64,000 nt of DNA, taken from the NCBI GenBank assembly GCA_964351985.1, contig CAYGPR010000009.1:1-64000 (forward strand), in the 5' to 3' direction. Below the pieces are notes generated by a model. It worked only from the letters and a program-made list of their open reading frames with translations. It was not told where the DNA came from and made no database searches. This DNA comes from Meishania sp964351985 (GTDB lineage: Bacteria > Bacteroidota > Bacteroidia > Flavobacteriales > Flavobacteriaceae). Positions 52,048 to 61,900 of the stretch are shown piece after piece. Position numbers and translations under genes: made by a program. Numbering within the stretch: the stretch's first letter is position 1; each line of letters begins with the position of its first letter.

Positions 52048-53535
52048 CTACTGCTCCTCCCAACCTTTAGTACGCTCCACCGCTTTTTGCCATTTCTCGT
52101 ATAACCGCTTCCGCTTGACCCGATCAAAAGTGGGTTTGAATATTCGGTTCATGGGTCGGTTTTGATCAATGTCATCTTGGGTCCAAAGTCCGACTTGGAT
52201 ACCCGCTAAGAATGCCGCACCCATCGCGGTGGACTCAATAACCTCGGGACGATGAACTTCCGTATCCAAAATATCGGCCTGGAACTGCATCAAATAATTG
52301 TTGGCGCAAGCTCCTCCGTCTACTCTTAGGTTTTTCAATTGAATGCCTGAATCTTCTTCCATGGCCTTCAAAATATCCTTGGTTTGATAGGCCAATGATT
52401 CCAAGGTTGCTTTTGCCAAATGTGCCTTCCCGGTATCTCGGGTGAGTCCGAAAATAGCGCCACGGGCATACATGTCCCAATACGGTGCTCCTAGTCCGGC
52501 AAATGCAGGTACGACATAAACCGAGCTATCTCCTTCAACAGATTCTGCCAAGGCTTCGGTTTCTTTTGCGTCTTTAATCAATTCAAGGCCATCACGGAGC
52601 CATTGAATGGCCGCCCCGGCAATGAAGATACTTCCTTCGAAAGCATAATTCACTTTCCCATCAAGGCCATAGGCGATGGTAGTCAACAATCCATTTTTAC
52701 TGAACTGTGGTTCCGTTCCCGTATTCATCAACATAAAACAACCTGTCCCATAAGTGTTTTTGGCCGTTCCCTTTTTAAAACAACCCTGTCCGAAAAGCGC
52801 GGCCTGTTGGTCTCCTGCAATTCCGGCAATTGGTATTTTAACTCCATCGATTTCATAATCGCCGAAATGATGGGCCGAAGGTTTCACTTCCGGTAACATC
52901 AACTTGGGAATTCCGAGGGCATTCAACATTTTATCGTCCCACTTCAGATTTACAATATCGTAAATCATGGTTCTAGAGGCATTGGTATAGTCCGTTACGT
53001 GGTTTTTCTTTCCGGTCATGTTCCAAACAAGCCACGAATCGATGGTGCCCATCAAAAGATCCCCATTCTCGGCTTTCTTTCGTGCGCCATCTACATTATC
53101 CAAGATCCATTTTACTTTGGTACCTGAAAAATAAGAGTCTATGACCAACCCTGTCGTTTTTCGAACGTGTTCGGTAAGGCCACTTTTTTTAAGGTGTTCG
53201 CAGATATCGGCCGTACGTTTGTCTTGCCAAACAATAGCATTGTACACAGGTTTACCCGTATTCTTGTCCCATACCACAGCGGTTTCTCTCTGGTTGGTAA
53301 TACCGATACCTTTGATGTCGGAAACGTTTACTTTTTCTTTCTTCAATAGTTCGGAAAGCACCCCAAGTTGTGATTCTAAAATCTCATTGGCATTATGTTC
53401 GACCCAACCCGATTTCGGAAAAATTTGTTTGAACTCTTTTTGGACCATTCCTTGGATATTTCCATCTTGGTCTACTAACAATGCACGCGAACTGGTCGTG
53501 CCCTGATCTAAAGAAATAATGTATTGCTGTGCCAT
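52048..53535 (-). CDS. glpK: Glycerol kinase
   Basis: Phosphorylates glycerol to sn-glycerol-3-phosphate, first step of glycerol use; cytosolic. 495 residues, FGGY kinase family. Motifs: YIISLDQGTTSSRALLVD at the N-terminus, GITNQRET, AGDQQAALFGQGCF and YGTGCFMLMNTG, and DGGACANNYLMQFQADIL near the C-terminus. It precedes glpD on the same strand. The allosteric regulation seen in E. coli cannot be read from this sequence. Confidence 0.97.
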   Translation of the reverse strand: MAQQYIISLDQGTTSSRALLVDQDGNIQGMVQKEFKQIFPKSGWVEHNANEILESQLGVLSELLKKEKVNVSDIKGIGITNQRETAVVWDKNTGKPVYNAIVWQDKRTADICEHLKKSGLTEHVRKTTGLVIDSYFSGTKVKWILDNVDGARKKAENGDLLMGTIDSWLVWNMTGKKNHVTDYTNASRTMIYDIVNLKWDDKMLNALGIPKLMLPEVKPSAHHFGDYEIDGVKIPIAGIAGDQQAALFGQGCFKKGTAKNTYGTGCFMLMNTGTEPQFSKNGLLTTIAYGLDGKVNYAFEGSIFIAGAAIQWLRDGLELIKDAKETEALAESVEGDSSVYVVPAFAGLGAPYWDMYARGAIFGLTRDTGKAHLAKATLESLAYQTKDILKAMEEDSGIQLKNLRVDGGACANNYLMQFQADILDTEVHRPEVIESTAMGAAFLAGIQVGLWTQDDIDQNRPMNRIFKPTFDRVKRKRLYEKWQKAVERTKGWEEQ

Positions 53536-53598
53536 AATATTCTATATTGACTGAAGCCTAAATATAAGGTTTAAACTTCCGATAAAAAAGTTGATTTG

Positions 53599-55941
53599 CT
53601 ACTCTATCGTTATCGTAACCTTAATTTCATTTCCGAGTGCATCGATAGCGGTAATGACATGTTTTCCTTCTTCGGGAAGCACTCCGATCTCATGGAAATT
53701 CCGGGTCTGCTTCAGAAAGGTTTCATCGAGATACCAATAAACCTCGGTCTCGGGTTTCGCATGTGCTAATTTCAGTACTAGCTCATTTTTTTTGCCCTCA
53801 AAATTCTTCGTAAGCATAATACGACTTCCGTTTTTTGGATAGATAAATTCCATTGGAGGAGAATTCGTGTTTTTGCAATCGTTTCGAAAAGGAGGCAAGG
53901 GTTTATAGGTGGGATGGGTTCGCTTGTAATAAAATTCCATAAGCGGTGGAAGCGCAAACCATGATTCAGAAACTACCGTTGACAAATCCGTGCATGAAGA
54001 ATTGATTCGGAATTGCTTTTGGGCATCCAAATGAACGATTTGATGATAGCCGCACGATTTCACATAATTCTGTTTTTTGGGGATGGAAATCGTTTTCTTC
54101 GGACAAATATCCGTCGCCAAATATCCGCTCTCCGTACAGACTTCGATATCGACGAATTCATCCAACGGTTTTTGAAACCATTGCGACCTAGGAAGCACAT
54201 CAAAAACATCAAAAAGTATTGGGGCCGCACTACTTACCCCAGTTACGTTCGGCCTACCTTCGCCATCCGCGTTGCCAACCCATATTCCGACTACATAGTC
54301 TGTCGTAACGCCGATGGCCCAAGCGTCTTTATTGCCAAAACTGGTACCTGTCTTCCAGGCGATTTCCTTGCTATTATCGAAGAATTGCCACGATTCATCG
54401 CCCTCGGGTCGGTTTACTTCTTTCATGGCCTCAAAAGTGAGGTAAATACTGCCAGCATCGAAAACGGTTTTTTCGATGGATTTTTCACCGAAACTGACCA
54501 CTTGGTCTTTTTGTAAGATCGGACTTGTAAATTCTTCGGTATAATATTCGCTCGAAGTCGCATTAAAATGGTTCAAGGTAGATGCCAAATTTGCATAGGT
54601 CTTGCACAAATCCCACAAGTTGGTTTCGGCCCCGCCGAGAATCAAAGTGAGTCCGTAATGATCGGCCGATTTATTGAGTCCTCCTAACTGAAAAACACCC
54701 AACTGATCACGGAATTTCTCCAATCCGTATTGCTGCAACAAACGCACAGCGGGAATATTTAACGAACGGGCCAGCGCATTTTTTGCATGTACCGCCCCAC
54801 TATAATCCTCATTGAAATTTTCGGGGGTATAGCCCGCAATCTGCGTCGGCACATCTGGCACGAGCATATCGGGTAACAGTTCGCCCGCATCCAACATCGC
54901 GGCATAGAGCAGCGGTTTTATGGTACTGCCCGTACTGCGATTGGCCTGTACCATATCGACATCTTTTTGATGCTCCTTCGTGGTTTGGGTGTTACCTACA
55001 TAGCTTAGAACTTCTCTAGTATTCACATCTAATACCAAGACCGCAGCGTTGTGGACCTGATTTTGGCGCAAACGCTCATAATGTTTTTGGACTATGGAAT
55101 TTACGTTGCGCTGCACGTTCTCGTCCACAGAACTTTGAACGCGCTGCCCTTTTGATTTTTTAGCAATATGTTGAGCCAAATGTCGAGCAACTTTGGGCAA
55201 GGCATAAGGCTTTTGAGGCAAACTTTCAAGCAACGAAAGTTCGTAAGTAGTCTTATCGATAATCTTTTCTTCCAGTAATTTCTTTAGAAGTCGGTTACGC
55301 TTTGCCAATAACCGTTCTTGATTTTTCCCCGGATAGATAAGACTAGGAGCATTTGGCAGCACGGCCAAAGTAGCCGATTCGGCCCATGAAAGTTGATACG
55401 GTCGCAGTCCGAAGTACCGCCAAGCGGCAACATCTAGCCCGACTACATTTCCGCCATAAGGTGCATGACTTGCGTAGAGTTTCAAAATATCTTCTTTTGA
55501 ATGTCGAAGCTCTAATCTTGTCGCCAAGATCAATTCGATAAGTTTTTCAAAATATGAACGCCCTTTCTTACGTGAGAGGCGAATGACCTGCTGGGTAAGG
55601 GTACTTCCTCCACGAACCGTCTTTCCCGCAGAAATATTCGCTCCGATAGCTTTTGCCATCGAAACGGGATTGAATCCTGGGTGTTGATAAAAATGAGCAT
55701 CCTCAAATTGTAACAGACATTGTTCAAATTTTTGGGGTACACTATCGATTACAGGAAATCGCCACTGTCCGTCATCGGCAATCATGGCTCCGAGTAGTGT
55801 GCCTTGGCGGCTTTCTACTACCGTTGCCGTCGGTGTATCGAAAAGTTGTTTGGGGAGGGAAAAGTAGTATGCGATAAGGAGGATTGCTAAGATTATTAGC
55901 CTTTTGGGGTGCTTTTTCATGAAAGAAATGAGTTTTTTCAT
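53599..55941 (-). CDS. pbpC: Penicillin-binding protein 1C (bifunctional glycosyltransferase/transpeptidase)
   Basis: 780-residue class A PBP anchored by one N-terminal helix (about 14-30). Glycosyltransferase domain (about 50-230): QFEDAHFYQHPGF, VRGGSTLTQQVIRL, KEDILKLYASHAPYGGNVVGLD. Transpeptidase domain (about 295-560): S339-T-I-K342 (TGSTIKP), SLN in ARSLNIPA, K530-T-G-T (WKTGTSFG). A C-terminal BiPBP_C domain (about 690-780) follows. In E. coli pbpC adjoins the alpha-2-macroglobulin gene yfhM; here a macroglobulin is also nearby (3 kb upstream). Its ATG overlaps the ABM gene's stop (ATGA). Confidence 0.96.
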   Translation of the reverse strand: MKKLISFMKKHPKRLIILAILLIAYYFSLPKQLFDTPTATVVESRQGTLLGAMIADDGQWRFPVIDSVPQKFEQCLLQFEDAHFYQHPGFNPVSMAKAIGANISAGKTVRGGSTLTQQVIRLSRKKGRSYFEKLIELILATRLELRHSKEDILKLYASHAPYGGNVVGLDVAAWRYFGLRPYQLSWAESATLAVLPNAPSLIYPGKNQERLLAKRNRLLKKLLEEKIIDKTTYELSLLESLPQKPYALPKVARHLAQHIAKKSKGQRVQSSVDENVQRNVNSIVQKHYERLRQNQVHNAAVLVLDVNTREVLSYVGNTQTTKEHQKDVDMVQANRSTGSTIKPLLYAAMLDAGELLPDMLVPDVPTQIAGYTPENFNEDYSGAVHAKNALARSLNIPAVRLLQQYGLEKFRDQLGVFQLGGLNKSADHYGLTLILGGAETNLWDLCKTYANLASTLNHFNATSSEYYTEEFTSPILQKDQVVSFGEKSIEKTVFDAGSIYLTFEAMKEVNRPEGDESWQFFDNSKEIAWKTGTSFGNKDAWAIGVTTDYVVGIWVGNADGEGRPNVTGVSSAAPILFDVFDVLPRSQWFQKPLDEFVDIEVCTESGYLATDICPKKTISIPKKQNYVKSCGYHQIVHLDAQKQFRINSSCTDLSTVVSESWFALPPLMEFYYKRTHPTYKPLPPFRNDCKNTNSPPMEFIYPKNGSRIMLTKNFEGKKNELVLKLAHAKPETEVYWYLDETFLKQTRNFHEIGVLPEEGKHVITAIDALGNEIKVTITIE

Positions 55942-56246
55942 TTCTTAAAATCATACTCCCGTTCCACCAAGCAGATTCTAACTTTATACCAACTGTACCA
56001 ATCCTTGATTCCTTTTTGTTGAGCGAAAAGATGGTCCGTGTTTGCTTTCCAATTCGTGATGGCTTCAAGGCTTTCCCAATAACTTATTGTGATACCGATG
56101 TCGCCTCTCGCGCTTTCAATGCCCAAATAACCGGGTTGTTGCTTGGCAAGATGTTCCATTTTTTGGGCCATTTCGGCATAGCCGTTGTCGTCTTCGGTGC
56201 GGGTTGATGTGAAGATTACGGCGTAATAGGGATTGTTAGTTTGCAT
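55938..56246 (-). CDS. ABM-domain (antibiotic biosynthesis monooxygenase-like) protein
   Basis: 102-residue dimeric alpha/beta-barrel (ferredoxin-like) protein: YYAVIFTSTRTEDDNGYAEMAQKMEHLAKQQPGYLGIESARGD, then ITISYWESLEAITNWK with the family's conserved SYW and Trp. Members include monooxygenases, haem-degrading proteins and simple signalling-type domains, so activity is open. Translationally coupled to pbpC by the 4-base overlap at 55938-55941; a functional tie to peptidoglycan is not otherwise evident. Confidence 0.85.
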   Translation of the reverse strand: MQTNNPYYAVIFTSTRTEDDNGYAEMAQKMEHLAKQQPGYLGIESARGDIGITISYWESLEAITNWKANTDHLFAQQKGIKDWYSWYKVRICLVEREYDFKK

Positions 56247-56258
56247 GTTGCTTATATG

Positions 56259-56371
56259 GTCATTCCGAGCGTAGCGAAGGAATCTGTTGAAGCTATTTGA
56301 AATGGCTATTTACACTTTAAGCGACCACGAACCTAACGATAAACAGATTCCTTCGCTACGCTCGGAATGAC
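56259..56371. repeat. Palindromic intergenic repeat, copy 4 (113 bp, 30-bp perfect arms)
   Basis: Perfect 30-base terminal inverted repeat: GTCATTCCGAGCGTAGCGAA continuing to GGAATCTGTT (56259-56288), and its reverse complement at 56342-56371. The middle 53 bases are unrelated to the other copies. It fills the whole gap between the ABM gene and the next gene. The cleanest copy in the window. Confidence 0.92.
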
Positions 56372-56372
56372 G

Positions 56373-56729
56373 TTAATTAATATATTCTTTCTCCAAAAAA
56401 TACCCCACGATGGCCTCCTTCATCAATACCGATTGCTCCCCTGCTTTTAACGGGGGCAATTCTTCCTTGATTGTATAATGGGGCCAACTTTCTTCATCGA
56501 AATGGGAAAACTCATAGTAGCCGTAGGGTTCCAACAAACGACAAATGGCTATGTGCATCAAATCAAGCTTATCGTCTTTTTTGTATTTTCTGTGGTATTG
56601 CCCCAACTCTTGAACACCCACTAAATAGATAATGGCATCAAGTTCCAAGACATCCCCATCGGCGAATTGGGCGGAGAGTTTCGCTACCAATTCATCCCAG
56701 CATTTTTTTAGTTGTTCGTCTCTTGACAT
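56373..56729 (-). CDS. Small conserved cytosolic protein, function unknown
   Basis: 118-residue soluble acidic protein, mostly helical, without signal or membrane segment. Repeated His and aromatic residues (QYHRKYKKDDKLDLMHIAICRLLEPYGYYEFSHFDEESWPHY) suggest a possible metal or partner-binding site, but no motif is recognised. Looks conserved by its codon structure and clean start. It is divergent from the CvpA-like gene; both have TAnnTTTG boxes in the shared 98-base gap. Confidence 0.72.
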   Translation of the reverse strand: MSRDEQLKKCWDELVAKLSAQFADGDVLELDAIIYLVGVQELGQYHRKYKKDDKLDLMHIAICRLLEPYGYYEFSHFDEESWPHYTIKEELPPLKAGEQSVLMKEAIVGYFLEKEYIN

Positions 56730-56782
56730 TCGCTATTTTTAGTATAATATGGTCTCGTCTGCGCTCGACCCGACAGACAAGT

Positions 56783-56790
56783 CAAAGGTA
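56783..56790 (-). promoter_or_regulatory. -7 box TACCTTTG for the 118-residue gene
   Basis: Exact TAnnTTTG on the minus strand, 54 bases upstream of the start at 56729. A TTTG at 56813-56816 is slightly further away (22-23 bases) than usual. Confidence 0.4.
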
Positions 56791-56803
56791 CAAATCAAAG
56801 TTC

Positions 56804-56811
56804 TATATTTG
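56804..56811 (+). promoter_or_regulatory. -7 box TATATTTG for the CvpA-like gene
   Basis: Exact TAnnTTTG 17 bases before ATG 56828; it supports this start over any upstream one. Confidence 0.45.
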
Positions 56812-56827
56812 CTCAAACACTTCTGTT

Positions 56828-57337
56828 ATGAGCTTCTTGGATATCATTTTAGGCCTACTACTTCTTTACGGACTCTACAAAGGACTCAAAAACGGACTTT
56901 TCGTTGAAATAGCCTCAATCATCGCCCTAATTGCAGGTATATATGGAGCTATTCATTTCTCGTACTACGCAGGCGATTACCTCTCTAAGAACATGGAATG
57001 GGAAGAACGCTACATCAACATTGCCGCCTTTATCATCACCTTTGCAGCCATTGTATTAATCGTTCACGTCGCCGGAAAGTTCCTGACCAAAATTGCAGAT
57101 TTCGCCATGCTCGGACTACTTAATAAAATCGCCGGGGGCGTTTTCGGAGTGGTCAAAGTAGCCGTTATTCTCGGAGCGATACTCATATTTTTCGAACGTG
57201 TCAATACTTCTGCGGGCATGGTCAAAGATGAAACCATGCAGAACTCAGTGCTTTATGAACCTGTGAAAGAGGTGGGGGCGTTTGTGTTTTCTAAGGTTTT
57301 GAAAAATGGAGATGAAGATAATGGAATCAAAGAATGA
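56828..57337 (+). CDS. CvpA-family membrane protein
   Basis: 169-residue inner-membrane protein with four helices (about 3-25, 28-45, 62-82 and 98-118). The opening MSFLDIILGLLLLYGLYKGLKNGLFVEIASI is characteristic of CvpA (colicin V production) proteins; the conserved Gly-rich first loop is present, and GGVFGVVKVAVILGAIL follows. ATG 56828 is chosen because upstream sequence reads through basic non-membrane residues. CvpA proteins have a disputed envelope role. Alone on its strand. Confidence 0.88.
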   Translation: MSFLDIILGLLLLYGLYKGLKNGLFVEIASIIALIAGIYGAIHFSYYAGDYLSKNMEWEERYINIAAFIITFAAIVLIVHVAGKFLTKIADFAMLGLLNKIAGGVFGVVKVAVILGAILIFFERVNTSAGMVKDETMQNSVLYEPVKEVGAFVFSKVLKNGDEDNGIKE

Positions 57338-57879
57338 GGCTCATAGTCGGGAGACTTTGAGCAGTGAAGTCAATAAAACTATTCTCTAGCGTGTTAATTA
57401 TCCTAAACTTCATCTAGCTGCCGTTCAACGTCTTCATACTTTGGGCGACGTCTAAAATTAGAATCCTACTAAAATATCGTTACCAAATAGCCATAGTGTG
57501 TCACTAGTAAATACGGATTTTTAGGACTGTACCATAATGTTTTCGCATGTTCTATCGGGAGAATCTTTTAAGTGTGCAAATCTAAGCGCCTTCTTTTTTC
57601 AGAAGCCAAAAGACTATAAATTTCAGAATTCCTGGTGAGGTTTTTTAAATTCTAGCAAATAGCCTACAAAATATAACGAGGTTCCTTTTTCCCATGAAAG
57701 ATTGTTCTTATCACCTCATTAAGTTTTTACTTCTTTATACTACCACAATTAACTATCTCATATTTAATAGTTTAATTAAGTTATTTTTTCAAATTACAGT
57801 ATAAGAGCAATAATTTATTTAGTGCTTCGTTATTTTCTAAAACCATTTTTTGTAAGAATTAACTTTAAATTAATTAACC
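57338..57879. other. Long intergenic region, nothing definite found
   Basis: 542 bases, AT-rich in its right half, between the cvpA-like gene and the Gly-repeat lipoprotein. I found no ORF longer than about 33 codons with a plausible start, no tRNA-like sequence, no palindromic repeat copy and no exact TAnnTTTG box. The last 20 bases before ATG 57880 are an A/T-rich leader. It may hide a long 5' untranslated region or a non-coding RNA. Confidence 0.35.
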
Positions 57880-58605
57880 ATGAAAAACAAATTTGTAAGT
57901 ATTTTTAGTGCGGTGGGTTTAGTATTGGCCCTAGGAAGTGTAACTACTAGCTGCAGCGTTGAAGACGGCGTTGACGGAGTCAATGGAATCAACGGTACTA
58001 ATGGTGTTGACGGAATTAATGGAAGCGACGGAGCAGATGGTGCTGATGGTGTCGATGGCACAGACGGGGCGAACGGAGCCGATGGAATAGGATTCGATGA
58101 ATTTGATGACTACGGTTCAATATTATTGAATCTTCAAGGAACCCGACCAGATGACGTGGCCTTTAACCATGAAGCCGAATTAAAGTTCATTACTACTGAA
58201 ACCGACGAGAACAATGTTGAATTCAATGATCCTGATATCGATTTTGAATTTGTAAGACAGTTGAAATCTCCGGATTCACATCAATCAAACGGTGTATATA
58301 TTTATTTGGATGTCAATGACGCCGGGTTGGCAACGCAAGATTTTGATTTTGAAATATATTTTAGTGAATACGCCATTTTTTCGGACGACTTAAAGTATAT
58401 TGAATTGGACGATGATTATGATGCAACGGATACCGGTGTAAGTAACTTTACCATTACCAATTACAACTTTGATGATACTACTAATAATTTGACATTTTCT
58501 TTTGCAATGGATGTTGATGGCGCAAACAATGAAACGGAAAACGATTTAAGTATATCAGGAACTGTTGACGTCATCGTATTCGAAGAAGTATATTCAAATA
58601 ATTAG
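57880..58605 (+). CDS. Collagen-like Gly-X-Asp/Asn repeat lipoprotein
   Basis: 241-residue lipoprotein (Cys25 in TTSC). Directly after the anchor, residues 30-68 are 13 perfect Gly-X-Asp/Asn triplets, where X is Val, Ile, Ala, Thr or Ser; a final Gly-Ile-Gly closes the run. This is collagen-like in period but has no proline. The following globular part (about 75-241) is very acidic with beta-strand patterns and no known domain. CSVED after the anchor resembles the lipoprotein export signal placing flavobacterial lipoproteins on the cell surface. Function unknown; Ca-binding or trimeric stalk are guesses. Confidence 0.8.
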   Translation: MKNKFVSIFSAVGLVLALGSVTTSCSVEDGVDGVNGINGTNGVDGINGSDGADGADGVDGTDGANGADGIGFDEFDDYGSILLNLQGTRPDDVAFNHEAELKFITTETDENNVEFNDPDIDFEFVRQLKSPDSHQSNGVYIYLDVNDAGLATQDFDFEIYFSEYAIFSDDLKYIELDDDYDATDTGVSNFTITNYNFDDTTNNLTFSFAMDVDGANNETENDLSISGTVDVIVFEEVYSNN

Positions 58606-58683
58606 TCTATTTTACATTAATCTGAAAACAGCATAAATCAATATTTATGTAAAAGATAAACTCCAGACGAGTTTATTAAGAAT

Positions 58684-58716
58684 ACGCCCTCTTAATCATT
58701 CTTTGAGGGCGTTTTT
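58684..58716 (+). terminator. Rho-independent terminator after the Gly-repeat lipoprotein
   Basis: Stem ACGCCCTC (58684-58691) / GAGGGCGT (58705-58712), loop of 13, then T5. Confidence 0.75.
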
Positions 58717-58986
58717 CATTCCTGTTTTGAAGTTTCAAGTTATATAAATGAACCCACTCCGCAATGTCTCCCGACCATGATGGCACGTTCACTTTGGCAA
58801 TTCTTGTCAATTATTGTGCTCGCAGTTCGCACCGAACTTTTAACGATAAGTTGCCTTTTTGCAGGCTAAAAGCACCCCTCCGCCCGCCTTAAGGGGGAAT
58901 CACTAGAACAAATTTTTTGTCATAACTCATAATTCTTAACTCATAACTTTTGACTTCGTGCATCGAACACCTGAATTCCAATCTTT
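58717..58986. other. Intergenic region with degenerate repeat scraps
   Basis: 270 bases beyond the terminator up to the macroglobulin stop. It contains the broken inverted pair CACCCCTCCGCCCG / CCTTAAGGGGG (about 58873-58898), similar to the CCCTC/GAGGG scrap in the endonuclease tail, and a short tandem TAACTCATAA (about 58922-58943). No gene or complete palindromic element is seen. Confidence 0.35.
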
Positions 58987-61900
58987 TTACTGCACCACCT
59001 CGACCCATTGCCCCGTCGTTCGTACTACATAATCATTATCGTACATGGCCTCGGCCTGAATGCCGGGCAAATAGTATTTCCCTAAATACGAGGCATTCAA
59101 CAATACCTTAAACGTTTTCATTTCGTTCTTTTTCATGTCGAAATAGAAATTGGCCCGGTCGTCGCGTATATCGGTGTGCGTAACCTTATTGTCGGCAAAT
59201 TCACCGAAATCGGTAAAACGGGTGTTGACGATTTCCCAACCACTAGGGAAGATTTCGGTCAAGGCCATGTCCTTCAAATTATTCGAACTGGTGTTCGTCA
59301 ACGTAACTTCGGCCACAAAATCGGTACCCTGCATAATCTTTGTGGCATCAATTCGGGAACCGTCACGACCCTTAAAGTCCATACTGGCCTTTAGATTTCG
59401 CTGGACTATCTTTTCTTCGCCAACAGGAAGTATACCGTTATTAATCAAGCTTACGTATAGCGTATTCCCCTCGTCATTTTTAAGGGTAATACTATTGCTT
59501 CCCTTTTTGATTTCAAGATTACGCGATGCCAAGGTTTTAGACGTGCCAACATTTTCGGATTTACCATTGACGGTCATACTGGCCTTGATTCCCTTGCCGC
59601 CGACCATTTCGGCGAATTTCGCCATTGCTAATAGGCTATAGGCGGTACTCTGGGTGCTCATCCATTGGTCTGCGCTCAAAGATTGAGCAACGGTTTTAGC
59701 CATTTGTTGGGCTTTCGATTTATCTTTCAACAACACCAAAGTCTCCAGAGCCATCGCCCTGTTGCGATCCGAAGAACCATAAGTGTAATAATTGTATTTG
59801 TACTCCTTGAAATCCAAAGTCGCATTGCTCAATAATTGATTGGCGACATTCACTTGTCCGATTAGTCCATAGGTAGCGGCGAGGCGGTATTTTGCTTCGT
59901 TGGAGAGGTTACCGGTTTCCCGCAGTCGGTTCATACTGGCTACGTCAGCATTGCCTGAGAGTGCCAACGTATATAGGCGATAGGCCTGAGCCAAATCGGC
60001 ATTGTTCGTTCCGGTTCGCCATTGTTTCGCTATATTCTGTTGGTATTTGACCCAGCTCGATTTAAAACCGATGGGCAATACATACCCTTTTTTCTCGGCT
60101 TCCAGCATAAAGTGCCCTGCGTATGTCGTACCCCAATCATTGGCATAATTCTGTCCCGGCCAGTATGAGAATCCACCATTGGGTCTTTGGAAACCGCCCA
60201 AACGTTTGATGGCACTCTCGACATTTGCTTGAATCCGGTTTTTACGGTTGGCATCCACATCAAAAATATCCGTTAGGAACAATTGTGGGAAGGCACCCGA
60301 AGTGGTCTGCTCAACACAACCATGCGGATAGCGAACCAAATATTGCATACGCCCATTAAAGTTCATCGGAGGCAGGGTGGAAAATTCTACTTGGGCAGAA
60401 TTGCTTCCGGAAATCCCGAACGTTTCCAGAGTAATGGTCTGGCTTCCATTGGCATTCAAAACGATATCCTGAACCTCGGTCGTTACTGGATTCGGATTGA
60501 CCACATCGATCTCGACTTCGTAGGAGGCCTTTTCGCCATTGCCCGAAGCTTCGATAACTACTTTCCCGATGCCTTTGAAATCGGACACATCCAAATCAAA
60601 ATAGACCATTTTTTCATCCGGTTGTGAAAATGATAGGGTCTGGGTGTTATTCCCATCGACAGTAAAAGCCTTATCCTTTTTAATGTTGATGGAGACATTT
60701 TTGACTTTGTTCTCCATCGCAAAAACGGTTACTGGAAGTGTCACTTTTTCACCCGGCGTAATTTTTCGTGGCAACGAAGCCAATACCATCAAGGGTTTGC
60801 GAACGGGCGTGGTTTTTTCGGCCATGCCATAGGCTTCCTTTTCAGGGTTTCCAGCAACCACCATGGTGCGCACTGATCCTATATATTTCGGAATCTTGAT
60901 TTCATGGGATTTTGTTTCGCCTTCTTTCAAACTAAACGGCCCCAAATGCACCACCATGGGTTCAAAACGATTCGCTTTTTTGTTTTTGGCGCCCGCCAAT
61001 TCGCCATCGCCACCAATGGCAAAAACCTGGTCGATTCGGCCGCCAAAAGCTCCGATAACATCATCATAGACATCCCAAGTCTTTACGCCCAAGGCTTCGT
61101 GCGCATAAAAGGTGTTCCAGGGATTCGGGGTTTTAAATCGTGTCAAATCCAACAATCCCTCGTCAACGATGGCAATACTGTAGGTAATGGTCTTTTTATT
61201 TTTTTCGCCAACTTTTAAAGTGATTGTTTCCTCTGGCCGTAAAACTTCCGGCATTGAAATTTGAGGTTCTATTTTCGTCGCCGGATTTTCCACCGAGACC
61301 GGCACCACTCCGTACAATCGAATCGGATTATCGTTCAAAGTTTTGGCATGGGGTTGCAACAACGAAATATGGATGAATACATTCGGGGTATACAATTCAC
61401 GCATCAGCAACTGAAATTTCGTCTCGCCCTTCGCGGTTTCTACCCAAAGGCTTTCCAAGACCTCCGTTCCGTTTTCGACGGTTACCAGAGCACGGCCGCC
61501 TTCTGAACTCGGGAAGGTAACCGTAGCCGTTTCGCCTACGTTGTATTGCTCCTTATCCGTGGAAAATACCAACATCGTGGCGGCAGATGGATCATTTTTT
61601 CGAGACTTGCCCGCCCAACCGGGCCAATCGATATAGATTGCTTTCCCCGTAGCGTGCCCGCCGTTTGCATCTTCGACACGCACCAAATACCGACCCCATT
61701 GTGGGTATTTCAACTCGAAATTGAAGCTTCCTTTTCCGCTGGAATTCGTGCTGATCGTTTCCTCAAAAACCTTTTCGTAGTAATTGCTACTACTATAATT
61801 GCTGAGATTGTCCGCAGAAGTATCCCACCACCAGCGCCATTCCACTTTATGGACGGAAACTTTTAAATTTTTAGTCGCTTTAGGGTTTCCTTTTTCATCC

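Noticed and set aside
57338..57879. Hidden tRNA or ncRNA in the longest intergenic gap
   Set aside because: No T-arm GTTCGANTC, no cloverleaf and no terminator hairpin were found; a transcript cannot be excluded but nothing supports one.
57870..58061. Pro/Ser-rich minus-strand frame opposite the Gly-X-Asp/Asn repeat
   Set aside because: Shadow of the plus-strand repeat codons; short, no promoter and it runs out of the repeat into the leader.
57961..58090. CRISPR-like or minisatellite array
   Set aside because: The periodicity is a 9-base codon pattern in a protein frame, without spacers and without identical repeats.
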